This document shows, one piece after another, positions 1 through 8,291 of a stretch of DNA of 64,000 nt (its first letter is position 1; each line of letters opens with the position of its first letter). The position numbers and the translations under genes are program-made. The notes below the pieces were generated by a model. That model did no database searches and was not told where the DNA came from. It saw nothing but the letters and a program-made list of their open reading frames with translations. This DNA is from CAZVGZ01 sp964627605 (GTDB lineage: Bacteria > Latescibacterota > MWCZ01 > CAZVGZ01), in the NCBI GenBank assembly GCA_964627605.1, contig CAZVGZ010000002.1, positions 62,001-126,000 of the forward strand. The letters are read 5' to 3'.

Positions 1-59
1 TTCTGTTCGATACCTGCGACAAAATCTCGCAGTGAGAGTAGGATGCTGACCCACGATAT

Positions 60-992
60 ATGAGCTACCAAAAGCTGCCCAAAGGGATCATATCGGTCTT
101 GCAGACTCCGTTTTTTCCAGATGGGAAACTAGACGAAGACAGTCTGTTGCGCCTCGTTGAAGACGCCATCGCTGCCGGTGTGGACGGCTTTTTAGCACCT
201 GTTGTGGCCAGCGAACTATCGGCATTGACCGCCAGCGAGCGGCAAAGAATCATATCGCTGGTCGCAGGGGCCACAGAAGGGCGCGTGCCTCTCATAGTTG
301 GTGCGTCATCGGACGAGCCTGCCGTGTGCAGAGGGTTCGCTAAGCAAGCCGCTGACGCCGGTGCAACAGCGTTCCTGGTCGCGGTTCCTAGTGATCTATA
401 TCGAGCCAGCGACCGCATCGTGCGCTTTTTTTTAGATGTAGCCCAAGGGTCCGAACTGCCGCTGGTGATCCAAGACCTTCAGTTCAATGGGCCTGGGATG
501 GATTTGGACACGATCGCAGCACTTGCCCGTGCTTTGCCATCACTGGCTGGCTTTAAGATTGAAACCACGCCTGCCGGACCTAAGTACTCAGCGGTCCGCC
601 AACTTCTAGGCGAAGAGGTCTGGATAGCTGGTGGCTGGGCGGTGCCGCAGATGATCGAAACGTTGGACCGGGGAGTTGACGCAATGATCCCTGAGAGCGC
701 CATGGTCAGGGTCTACAAAGCCGTGGACCGTGCATTCAGGTTAGGCGACCGCCAACGTGCGGTGGACCTCTTTCGCCAGCTCGTCCCGGTACTGTCGTTC
801 GCCAACCAGGAACTGTATACCTCTATCGCATTTTTTAAGCGGCTTCTGGCTGCAAAAAAAGTTTTCGCCGACGCAACTGTGAGGCCTCCAGGTTTCGAGT
901 GGGACGACTACAGTAGACGCATAGCCGATGAACTGATCTCACACTACCTCGATTTGGAGAATGAGATCGCAAAACCAGCCGGACGACGATAG
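60..992 (+). CDS. DapA/NanA-family (DHDPS-like) aldolase or lyase
   Basis: A 310-residue class I aldolase-type TIM barrel, the normal length for the dihydrodipicolinate synthase/N-acetylneuraminate lyase family. The Schiff-base lysine is visible as K166 in GFKIET. The usual GTTGE substrate loop is replaced by APVVASE (about 46-52), and the conserved Tyr-Asn pair before the fourth strand reads QD (IQDLQFNGPG, about 137-146), so the proton-relay tyrosine is absent or moved. The substrate is therefore probably not that of DapA: a sugar acid or hydroxy-acid lyase is as likely. It starts at ATG 60 and is followed 12 nt later by a PhyH dioxygenase and then a cysteine hydrolase on the same strand, which suggests a small catabolic operon. 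Family call is firm; substrate unknown. Confidence 0.85.
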   Translation: MSYQKLPKGIISVLQTPFFPDGKLDEDSLLRLVEDAIAAGVDGFLAPVVASELSALTASERQRIISLVAGATEGRVPLIVGASSDEPAVCRGFAKQAADAGATAFLVAVPSDLYRASDRIVRFFLDVAQGSELPLVIQDLQFNGPGMDLDTIAALARALPSLAGFKIETTPAGPKYSAVRQLLGEEVWIAGGWAVPQMIETLDRGVDAMIPESAMVRVYKAVDRAFRLGDRQRAVDLFRQLVPVLSFANQELYTSIAFFKRLLAAKKVFADATVRPPGFEWDDYSRRIADELISHYLDLENEIAKPAGRR

Positions 993-1004
993 AGTGGACA
1001 TTTC

Positions 1005-1787
1005 ATGATAGACTCAGACGACAACCTGAAGGCGCAGTATGACCGCGATGGGTTCGTGATCTGCCGCGATGTGCTGGACGCTGACCTGATCGACGAAGCA
1101 GGTCGGCACGTCGATTGGCTTATGGAGAAGAACCCTGACCTGCGGCCTGAACATCTTCATCACTATCTGGTCTGGGAGGACGCATTTTGGGTACGGCTGA
1201 TTTCTGACGGCCGCCTTTTGGATCTGGCAGAGAAAATCATCGGGCCGGACATCGCGCTTTTCGCCTCGCACTACATAGCCAAACCTCCTGGGGAGGGGCA
1301 GCAGGTTCTTTGGCACCAGGACGGCTCCTACTGGCCGTTGGAGCCGATGGAAGTCGTGACAGGGTGGTTAGCGGTAAACGAGTCCACTCCCGAGAACGGA
1401 TGCATGCGGGTGATCCCCGGCACACACGTCACAGACCTCAAAACACTTATCCCCCGCAAAGACGTGCCGAATGTCCTGAGTTCGGAGATGCCGCTGGAGT
1501 ATGTAGACGAGGCGTTGGCGGTTGATGTAGTTCTCAATCCCGGCGACATATCGCTTCACCATCCAAACCTGGTCCATGCCTCCGACGCCAACACATCGAG
1601 CAGTTGGCGCAAAGGTTTAACAATCAGATACGTCCCGACGACAACGCAGATCAAACGTGGCGCCGATGAACCGGACGGAATCCTCCTTCGAGGCAGACCT
1701 GTCGAGGGAATCAACTCATATGTAGACAAGCCAAAATACTCGTCTGAAAAATCGATGCCTTTCACCGGAACAGACTCCAGGCAGTAG
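1005..1787 (+). CDS. Phytanoyl-CoA dioxygenase (PhyH) family protein
   Basis: A 260-residue Fe(II)/2-oxoglutarate-dependent oxygenase of the PhyH family. The facial triad is visible as H104-x-D106 in WHQDGSYW and the distal H191 in LVHAS. An arginine about 15 residues further on (R202 or R208) would bind the 2-oxoglutarate carboxylate. Members hydroxylate small molecules from phytanoyl-CoA to ectoine; the bacterial substrate cannot be read from sequence. It is cytosolic, with no signal peptide. It lies between an aldolase-like gene (12 nt upstream) and a cysteine hydrolase (33 nt downstream), consistent with stepwise oxidation and cleavage of a carbon source. Confidence 0.88.
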   Translation: MIDSDDNLKAQYDRDGFVICRDVLDADLIDEAGRHVDWLMEKNPDLRPEHLHHYLVWEDAFWVRLISDGRLLDLAEKIIGPDIALFASHYIAKPPGEGQQVLWHQDGSYWPLEPMEVVTGWLAVNESTPENGCMRVIPGTHVTDLKTLIPRKDVPNVLSSEMPLEYVDEALAVDVVLNPGDISLHHPNLVHASDANTSSSWRKGLTIRYVPTTTQIKRGADEPDGILLRGRPVEGINSYVDKPKYSSEKSMPFTGTDSRQ

Positions 1788-1820
1788 AACACGATTTCTT
1801 TTGGAAGAAGGAGGTACACA

Positions 1821-2567
1821 TTGAGCGCGACTTTTGATTTTGTGTTGCGAACGCGATCACTGGAGCTGAATTCCGATGGCAGGAACGTCTGGACAGCAGA
1901 TGAAGCTGGTTTTTCGGTTGATGCATCCAAGCTGGCCCTGGTGCTGTGCGACGTGTGGGACTCACACTACAGCCGAGGTGCCAGGGAGCGCCTGGAACTA
2001 ATGGTCTCACGGATGAACGATGTCGTGACCACAGCACGAGATAAGGGGGCGAAAATCATTCATTCGCCGTCAGGCACGATGAATTTCTACTCCGATTCCC
2101 CCGCACGCAAGCGGATGCAGGAGTTCCCTCGAATCGAACCACCACCACCCCAAGACCACGCCGATCCGCCACTTCCCATCGACGACACCCAAGGTGGGAG
2201 CGACACCAACGAGACCGATCCGGTCAGGGCGTACAGTCGCGAACACCCCTCAATCACAATCGACCAGGATCGCGATGTGATTTCTGATGATGGAGACGAG
2301 GTTTACAGTTTTCTACAGCACACCGGATGCGAAATGCTTTTGATTATGGGAGTACACACAAACATGTGCGTGCTGAACCGTTCTTTCGCGATCAAGCAGA
2401 TGGTGAGGCGGGGCCAGAATGTAGCGCTGATTAGCGATCTGACAGACACGATGTACGACCCTGCGAAGTCGCCCTATGTCAGCCACGAACAGGGCACCGA
2501 TCTGGTAGTTCATTACATCGAAAGTTTCTGGTGCCCAACCATACAGAGCGACCAGTTGATGGCCTAA
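1821..2567 (+). CDS. Isochorismatase-like cysteine hydrolase
   Basis: A 248-residue protein of the isochorismatase/nicotinamidase fold. It starts at TTG 1821, chosen because GAAGGAGG lies just upstream. The core strand LVLCDVWDSHY (about 40-50) supplies the acidic residue and C183 in VHTNMCV is the nucleophile. The lysine that normally completes the Asp-Lys-Cys triad is not obvious: the expected segment reads DQDRDVISDDGDEVYSF. An insert rich in Pro and Asp (about 104-135) is longer than in small nicotinamidases. Family members hydrolyse amides or imides such as nicotinamide, N-carbamoyl compounds and biuret. It closes a probable three-gene operon with the aldolase and PhyH oxygenase. Confidence 0.8.
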   Translation: MSATFDFVLRTRSLELNSDGRNVWTADEAGFSVDASKLALVLCDVWDSHYSRGARERLELMVSRMNDVVTTARDKGAKIIHSPSGTMNFYSDSPARKRMQEFPRIEPPPPQDHADPPLPIDDTQGGSDTNETDPVRAYSREHPSITIDQDRDVISDDGDEVYSFLQHTGCEMLLIMGVHTNMCVLNRSFAIKQMVRRGQNVALISDLTDTMYDPAKSPYVSHEQGTDLVVHYIESFWCPTIQSDQLMA

Positions 2568-3063
2568 CGGCAGGCACCAACGCCAATTACAGACTTAGGT
2601 CAATCTGGGGAGTGGTGGGATACTAAAGAGAGCAGGCAGAACTCAGTTCATAGCCACAGTATTGCCTGGGAACCAACCGGCGGGAGTTTCTGCGCTAGGA
2701 TCGAACCGGCTCGGCGATCGGGGTTGCACCCCACGCCGCAACCCCGATCGCAACGGCAGCCGCCAGTGTAACGAGCTGGGAAGTGCTCCCAGTCGCTAGC
2801 GCCTGTGCCGCCACGTCAGACAGAGCAGTTACATCAACTAGCGTGCCGACATCCGCTCTGGTCCGCTAGTGGCGGGATTTGGGGTCAGGGGCAGCAGCGG
2901 TTGCTCCATCCCGGCTCCAATCCACATCCGCCTCAAAATGTCAAACTCTACCTAACCCCCACCACATTCTACCACCCCGTCACCTTATCTTCTTGGTGCA
3001 TAGCGTGATCTGACTTCATGTCGATCACCAACCAGATTTCCCAGATGTGTTGACGGAGCTACG
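2568..3063. other. Intergenic region, about 500 bp
   Basis: Between the cysteine hydrolase and the sulfatase I see no supportable gene. An open frame at 2805-3008 has low-complexity Pro/His-rich translation, no ribosome site and no recognisable domain. The notable structure is a perfect 14-bp inverted repeat (2714-2751), listed separately. The promoter of the sulfatase-glycerol kinase pair presumably lies at the right end, but I cannot point to a convincing -35/-10 pair. Confidence 0.6.
2714..2751. repeat. Perfect 14-bp inverted repeat (hairpin)
   Basis: GCGATCGGGGTTGC at 2714-2727 is the exact reverse complement of GCAACCCCGATCGC at 2738-2751, with a 10-nt loop. Neither strand has a T-tract next to the stem, so it is not a standard intrinsic terminator. 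It sits about 150 bp after the cysteine hydrolase stop and 310 bp before the sulfatase start. It could be an mRNA-stabilising 3' hairpin, a dispersed palindrome or a binding site for a dimeric protein. Confidence 0.75.
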
Positions 3064-4575
3064 ATGGCGCAGAGACGACCGAACATATTGATGATAATGG
3101 CCGATCAACTACCAGCGCAGTTGACCGGAGCCTATGGTCATCCCGTGGTGAAGACACCCAATCTCGACCAGTTGGCAGATCGTGGAGTAAAGTTCGATGC
3201 CGCCTACACCAACTGCCCCATCTGCGCACCTTCCCGAGCGAGCATGTGCGCCGGGCGGCTGGTAAGCAACCTCGGCACATACGACAACGGTGCGGTGTTT
3301 CCATCTCAGACACCGACGTTTATGCACCATCTGACTCGATCGGATTACGATGTTGCGCTGTCGGGCAAAATGCATTTTATCGGCCCCGATCAGCATCATG
3401 GTTTTGCGCGGCGGCTGACTACCGACATCTACCCGTCGTCGTCGGTTTGGACCCCAGACTGGACCGAAGGTCCGATTCCCAATCCGGGAACATCCGTCGA
3501 TCAACTTCGAGATGCGGGGCTATGTAAGTGGAACATGCAGCTCGACTATGATGAAGAGGTGCACTTCAGGTCGCTGGAATATCTAAGAAACGCGGCCCGC
3601 CACCACGATCAACCGTTTTTCCTGTGTGCCAGCTACACCCATCCCCACGATCCATTTATCACGACGCAGCGGTGGTGGGATGTCTATGACCATGGTGATA
3701 TCGGTCCGCCTACAACACCTCCCATACCGATCGACGAGATACACCCATACGATCAGTGGCTCCAGACTCACCATATGGTCGATGTCTATCCCCCAGACGA
3801 AGCGAGCATCCAAAACGCGCGCCATGCCTTCTTCGGGATGGTGAGCTACTTCGATCACAAAATTGGGGAACTGGTTGATGAACTCAATCGGCTGGGGATG
3901 TCCGACGACACCATCATCGTTGTCACCAGCGACCACGGCGAGATGCTCGGCGAACACGGAATGTGGTTCAAGCGGACATATTTCGATCCGTCTACTCGCG
4001 TGCCTCTGATTTTTGCTGGGACATCAAAAATCAGAGAAGGACATAGGTCAGGCCAGACGGTCAGCCTCGTCGATCTGTTCGCTACGTTCGCCGAACTTAC
4101 CGATCTGGACGGGTCTCAAGAGATAGTGGATGCGTCAGACGGCGACAGCCTCTGCGAGCTGCTCCAAGGACGCACCGAGGGCTGGAAAGATCACGCAATA
4201 AGCGAATATATGTCTGAAGGAGTTGTCGAACCGATGCGGATGGCGGTCAGGAACAGTCTTAAATACGTCTTTGTCCACGATCAGCCGCCGCTGGCGTTCG
4301 ATCTCAAAAGCGACCCCAACGAGCTCAAAAACGTAGTTGACGACCCCAACTATTCTGAGCGTCTGTCCGAACTGAAACAGCTTGTACACCACAACTGGGA
4401 GCCAGAACTAGAGCGAGAAAAAATCCTCGCGAGCCAAAGAGATCGTAGATACATAAACCAAGCCGGGCACGCGTCGTGGGACGTCCATCCAGACGTGTAT
4501 TCCGCCGGACAATATGTTCGTGAAAACAACTCACAGCGCGTCAATGAGCAATTGCGCTATCCCCGCGTCAGGTAG
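3064..4575 (+). CDS. Choline-sulfatase-type arylsulfatase (BetC-like)
   Basis: A 503-residue type I sulfatase. The formylglycine motif is ICAPSRAS with C54 as the residue oxidised to formylglycine; D13-D14 near the N-terminus (IMADQ, residues 11-15) and the later SDHGEMLGEHGMW block supply metal and sulfate ligands. Length and local sequence (MADQLPAQLTGAYGHPVV, GKMHFIGPDQHHGF, TPDWTEG) resemble choline-O-sulfatase BetC more than exported carbohydrate sulfatases. There is no signal peptide, so it should act in the cytoplasm on an imported sulfate ester such as choline-O-sulfate or a sulfated polyol. ATG 3064 has GGAG upstream. Glycerol kinase begins 7 nt after the stop, implying co-translation and a substrate that may release glycerol. 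Fold and chemistry are certain; the exact ester is inferred. Confidence 0.88.
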   Translation: MAQRRPNILMIMADQLPAQLTGAYGHPVVKTPNLDQLADRGVKFDAAYTNCPICAPSRASMCAGRLVSNLGTYDNGAVFPSQTPTFMHHLTRSDYDVALSGKMHFIGPDQHHGFARRLTTDIYPSSSVWTPDWTEGPIPNPGTSVDQLRDAGLCKWNMQLDYDEEVHFRSLEYLRNAARHHDQPFFLCASYTHPHDPFITTQRWWDVYDHGDIGPPTTPPIPIDEIHPYDQWLQTHHMVDVYPPDEASIQNARHAFFGMVSYFDHKIGELVDELNRLGMSDDTIIVVTSDHGEMLGEHGMWFKRTYFDPSTRVPLIFAGTSKIREGHRSGQTVSLVDLFATFAELTDLDGSQEIVDASDGDSLCELLQGRTEGWKDHAISEYMSEGVVEPMRMAVRNSLKYVFVHDQPPLAFDLKSDPNELKNVVDDPNYSERLSELKQLVHHNWEPELEREKILASQRDRRYINQAGHASWDVHPDVYSAGQYVRENNSQRVNEQLRYPRVR

Positions 4576-4582
4576 CCCCAAA

Positions 4583-6076
4583 ATGAAGCGCTATATACTC
4601 GCCTTAGACCAGGGCACTACCTCCAGCCGTGCGATCGTGTTTGATCACTCAGGCTGTGTAGTCAGCAGCGCACAGATGGAGTTCGAACAACACTATCCAT
4701 TGCCTGACCATGTTGAGCATGACCCTAGGGACATATGGTCATCGCAGTTGGCCGTAGCCAAGGAGGCGATTGACAGGGCTGGCACCACCGCACCCTACAT
4801 CGCTGCCATAGGAATAGCCAATCAGCGCGAGACCACCATCTTGTGGGATCGCGCAACCGGTCAACCGGTCGCAGGAGCAATCGTCTGGCAGAGCCGGATC
4901 AGCGCACCGATATGTGAGCGGTTGAAGGCCGATGGACTGGAGTCTGTATTCAGGGAAAAAACCGGACTCGTGATAGACCCGTATTTCTCAGCAACCAAGA
5001 TCGCATACCTATTTGAAACGATCCCTGGACTGCGAAGACGGGCCCAATCTGGTGAGATCGCGTTCGGTACCGTGGATGCGTTTCTAATCTGGAGGCTTAC
5101 CTCTGGGCAGGTCCACAAGACAGACCTCAGCAACGCCAGCCGCACGATGCTCTTCAACATCCATACACTAGAATGGGACGATGAGCTATTGGGCATTCTG
5201 GATATCCCACGGTCCATCATGCCCGAAGTCTGTGAGTCTAGCGATCTCATAGGCCAGACCGACGCCGCGATTTTCGGCACCACGTTCCCCATCGCCAGCG
5301 CCATAGGCGATCAACAATCCGCCACGTTCGGTCAAGCCTGCTTCAATGTAGGCACCGCCAAGAACACATATGGCACAGGCTGTTTTTTGCTCCTAAACAC
5401 CGGATCCACACCCGTGGAGTCCAACCACGGGATGCTCACCACGATCGGTTGGGGTCTACGCGGTGATGTGACCTACTGCTTGGAAGGGGCGGTATTTGTC
5501 GCAGGGGCGGTTGTTCAGTGGCTAAGAGACGGTCTTGGGATCATCGACCAGTCAACAGAAGTCGAAGAGCTGGCTTCATCTGTTCCAGATAGCGATGGCG
5601 TGTATATGGTTCCGGCGTTCGTTGGGTTGGGTGCGCCCTATTGGGACCCATACGCTCGCGGCACTATGGTTGGCATCACAAGGCGAACGACCGCCGCCCA
5701 CATAGCCAGGGCAGCCGTTGACTCAATCGCGTTCCAGAGTGTGGACTTACTTGAAGCGATGCAGAAAGACGCTGGCCTTTCGCTCGATCACCTCAAAGTC
5801 GACGGCGGTGCCACGGTAAATGACCAGCTGATGCAGTTTCAAGCCGACCTACTTGGTGTTCCCGTACTACGCCCAATGGTTGTCGAAACGACTGCGCTAG
5901 GTGCGGCCTATCTCGCAGGCCTAGCTGTGGGCTTTTGGGATGATATAACCGACATCACCGACAACTGGGCTTTGGACAGGGAGTTCGTGCCGAAAATGGC
6001 TCAAAGCGAGCGTGACTCCCGATACAGCCGTTGGCGTGAAGCCGTGGAGCGATCCCGTGGATGGGCGATGCATTAG
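4583..6076 (+). CDS. glpK: Glycerol kinase
   Basis: ATP-dependent phosphorylation of glycerol to sn-glycerol 3-phosphate in the cytoplasm. The FGGY-kinase signatures are clear: ALDQGTTSSRA at the N-terminus, the substrate-loop region with QWLRDG and YMVPAFVGLGAPYWDP, and the GGATVNDQLMQFQADLLG block. An in-frame extension to 4514 would overlap the sulfatase, so I take ATG 4583, which gives MKRYILALDQG and 497 residues, close to the typical 500. The 7-nt spacing to the sulfatase stop makes it part of the same operon; no glycerol facilitator or GlpD is nearby, so glycerol may arise inside the cell. Identity is very secure. Confidence 0.96.
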   Translation: MKRYILALDQGTTSSRAIVFDHSGCVVSSAQMEFEQHYPLPDHVEHDPRDIWSSQLAVAKEAIDRAGTTAPYIAAIGIANQRETTILWDRATGQPVAGAIVWQSRISAPICERLKADGLESVFREKTGLVIDPYFSATKIAYLFETIPGLRRRAQSGEIAFGTVDAFLIWRLTSGQVHKTDLSNASRTMLFNIHTLEWDDELLGILDIPRSIMPEVCESSDLIGQTDAAIFGTTFPIASAIGDQQSATFGQACFNVGTAKNTYGTGCFLLLNTGSTPVESNHGMLTTIGWGLRGDVTYCLEGAVFVAGAVVQWLRDGLGIIDQSTEVEELASSVPDSDGVYMVPAFVGLGAPYWDPYARGTMVGITRRTTAAHIARAAVDSIAFQSVDLLEAMQKDAGLSLDHLKVDGGATVNDQLMQFQADLLGVPVLRPMVVETTALGAAYLAGLAVGFWDDITDITDNWALDREFVPKMAQSERDSRYSRWREAVERSRGWAMH

Positions 6077-6169
6077 CGCCGACCTCGATCTGCGGAGCCA
6101 ATCAAACCCCATCCCGCCCTGGATCTGGCGACGGCGATGACTCAGGCACCACGCCTTCGCCCAGCTTAG

Positions 6170-7540
6170 CTACCCCACAACGTCATATTCGCGGACGCGA
6201 AAGCTCACACCTAATTCGTCTTCAGCTATTCTTCTGCTCGCTTCTATATCCATTGAAGGCATCGCCAAAACTGTCGCAGTGACGCTGGGGACGTGCTGTT
6301 TGACGCACCGGATGAAATCCAGCACGCCGCTCCACGCGCCTTCAGGTTTACCAGGGCGACAGATCTTGGCGTAAGTGACCTCATCAGGCGCGTTCATGCT
6401 GACTGAAACCTCGTCGATGAGGCCAGCGAAACGTGGTGTCACATCGCGCTCGTAAACGTGGTTGGCCAACCCATCAGTATCGAGGCGAATCCGTTTTACG
6501 CCAGACTTCTTGAGCTCAGTCGCCACCTCCAACATCATGTCGAGTCTCAGTGTCGGCTCACCGAAACCGCAGAAAACCACCTCATCCCACTGGGTTGGAT
6601 CGCCAACCGCAGCCAATACCTCGTTGACGCTGGGTTCGGTCGTCAAAGCCAGATCATGGCCTTTGACATTGGGATCGTCGAATTTCGGGCAGAACGCACA
6701 CGCAAGCGTGCATCGGTTGGTGACGTTCAGATAGCGGCTACGGCGGATTGTGTATGCTATCTTCGTCGGCGATGTGTCATCAAGGCCAAACAGCCGCTTT
6801 GCGTTGTGCGTAGTCACCCGATGCACGTCGTCCAACGTCAGCGAGCCTTCGCTTGCGAGCCTTTTCGCGCTAAGCGCCACATGCGACGGTTCGCATCGCT
6901 TTCCCCGATGAGGCACCGGAGCTAAGTATGGGGCGTCGGTTTCCAGCACAACCCAGTCTATCGGCAGAGACGAGGCCACCGCCAAATGGTCGGCGTTCTT
7001 AAATGTCAATGTCCCGCCAAACCCCAAAAGAAAGCCCAAGTCGTGGCCGTGTCTGGCCTGTTTCTCTGTGCCTCCCCAGCAGTGAAGCACACCTCCTACC
7101 CTTTTACCTCGCTCTTCTTTCAGTATCTCCAGCACACGCTCTTCAGCACCCCTGGAATGAATAATGAGTGGCAGTTTCATGTCCACCGCCAACCGAATCT
7201 GCGAGCGAAAAGCCTCTTCTTGCTCCTCGCGTGGATGGTACTCCCGGAAAAAGTCCAACCCGGTCTCACCGATCGCCACAACTTTGGGACTGCCTGCCAA
7301 ATCCGCCAACTCGTCAAGCGTCGCTGAACTGAATGAACCGACTTCAGACGGATGCACACCCACCGCCGCGTGTATCAAGCTATCGGATGCCGCCAACTCT
7401 ATGGCGGCTCTACTCGATTCGATATTGATACCTGGGTTGATAATGGCATCTATCCCGACTTCGCTAGCCCGCTTGATGACCTCTTGCCTGTCGTCGTCAA
7501 ACTGAGGCAGATCTAGGTGCGCGTGAGTATCTGTAAGCAT
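6170..7540 (-). CDS. TatD-family metal-dependent hydrolase fused to a radical SAM domain
   Basis: A 456-residue two-domain protein. Residues 1-255 form a TatD amidohydrolase-type TIM barrel with THAHLD (H6, H8), GETGLDFF (E91), IIHSR (H128), HCWGG (H153) and LETDAPYLAP (D202), all the expected metal and active-site positions. Residues 260-456 form a compact radical SAM domain with the cluster motif C277-x3-C281-x2-C284 and GFGEPT (325-330). TatD proteins are Mg-dependent DNases or 3'-5' exonucleases. A radical SAM family (the TIGRFAM model for TatD-linked radical SAM proteins) is known as a neighbour of tatD or fused to it; its reaction is unknown. It lies downstream of nadD on the same strand, 127 nt away, and converges with glpK. 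Confidence 0.92.
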   Translation of the reverse strand: MLTDTHAHLDLPQFDDDRQEVIKRASEVGIDAIINPGINIESSRAAIELAASDSLIHAAVGVHPSEVGSFSSATLDELADLAGSPKVVAIGETGLDFFREYHPREEQEEAFRSQIRLAVDMKLPLIIHSRGAEERVLEILKEERGKRVGGVLHCWGGTEKQARHGHDLGFLLGFGGTLTFKNADHLAVASSLPIDWVVLETDAPYLAPVPHRGKRCEPSHVALSAKRLASEGSLTLDDVHRVTTHNAKRLFGLDDTSPTKIAYTIRRSRYLNVTNRCTLACAFCPKFDDPNVKGHDLALTTEPSVNEVLAAVGDPTQWDEVVFCGFGEPTLRLDMMLEVATELKKSGVKRIRLDTDGLANHVYERDVTPRFAGLIDEVSVSMNAPDEVTYAKICRPGKPEGAWSGVLDFIRCVKQHVPSVTATVLAMPSMDIEASRRIAEDELGVSFRVREYDVVG

Positions 7541-7667
7541 CTATTTTCTCGCGATTTATAAGTTCTGGTGCCATACGAACAATCTGTCACACCCATTGGA
7601 AATCAAACTGCCCAATCGGTTCCAGCGACATCAGTGAAAGCCCTACCGCAATGGAGAATGTCGCGAC

Positions 7668-8276
7668 TCACCCACCATCTGACGTGTCTCTATATATCCC
7701 GTTGCGCTCAATGATCTCTGCGACCGATTTTGGCAGCGGAAGGGTGAAAGGGTCATCACCGTCTATCAGAGTCTGCCGCAATTCAGTGGCCGAAACATCC
7801 AACTCTGGGCCATGGAGAAACCGCATCTGGGAGACTAGGTCCTCCCGTCCGCTAGCCTCAAAACCGGCGCGCCATCCAACCGCCACCCTCGCCAACGCAA
7901 ATATCTGCTCAGGCATGTACCATCTGTGCATCTCACCCACGTTGTCACGACCGACGATTAGATGAAGTTCCACCCCATCGCCGAACCCGTTCTTGAGCTC
8001 CATGAGCGTGTCCACGGTATAGGAGAGCCCTGGCCTCGTGATCTCAATATCGCTCACCTCAAATCCAGGTTGATCTTCAATAGCAGCAAGTGTCATCGCC
8101 AGCCGAATCTCTGACGGGCTGACCTGTTGAGGATTTTTGTGTGGAGGAGTGGCAGCAGGAATCAGGATTACGCGCTCAAGGTCAAGCTGGTCTTTGGCGA
8201 CTCGGGCCAGCGCGATGTGGCCCAAATGGATCGGGTCGAAGGTGCCCCCGAGAAGTCCGATCCGCCGCAGCTTCAT
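7668..8276 (-). CDS. nadD: Nicotinate-nucleotide adenylyltransferase
   Basis: Transfers AMP from ATP to nicotinate mononucleotide, the penultimate step of NAD synthesis. The nucleotidyltransferase signature GGTFDPIHLGH is at residues 10-20 with H17 and H20 as the HxGH-type pair, and the C-terminal phosphate-binding SATELR is at 162-167. At 202 residues it has the usual length of bacterial NadD. It starts 15 nt after the bamD stop in the same operon, an arrangement that looks like simple co-transcription of housekeeping functions. Identity is secure. Confidence 0.94.
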   Translation of the reverse strand: MKLRRIGLLGGTFDPIHLGHIALARVAKDQLDLERVILIPAATPPHKNPQQVSPSEIRLAMTLAAIEDQPGFEVSDIEITRPGLSYTVDTLMELKNGFGDGVELHLIVGRDNVGEMHRWYMPEQIFALARVAVGWRAGFEASGREDLVSQMRFLHGPELDVSATELRQTLIDGDDPFTLPLPKSVAEIIERNGIYRDTSDGG

Positions 8277-8291
8277 AGCCTTGGTAAGGCC

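Noticed and set aside
2805..3008. 67-codon plus-strand frame between the cysteine hydrolase and sulfatase
   Set aside because: Low-complexity Pro/His-rich translation, no ribosome site, no recognisable domain.
4861..5304. 147-codon frame antisense to glpK
   Set aside because: Lies wholly inside a certain gene; its translation has no domain and reflects codon use of the other strand.
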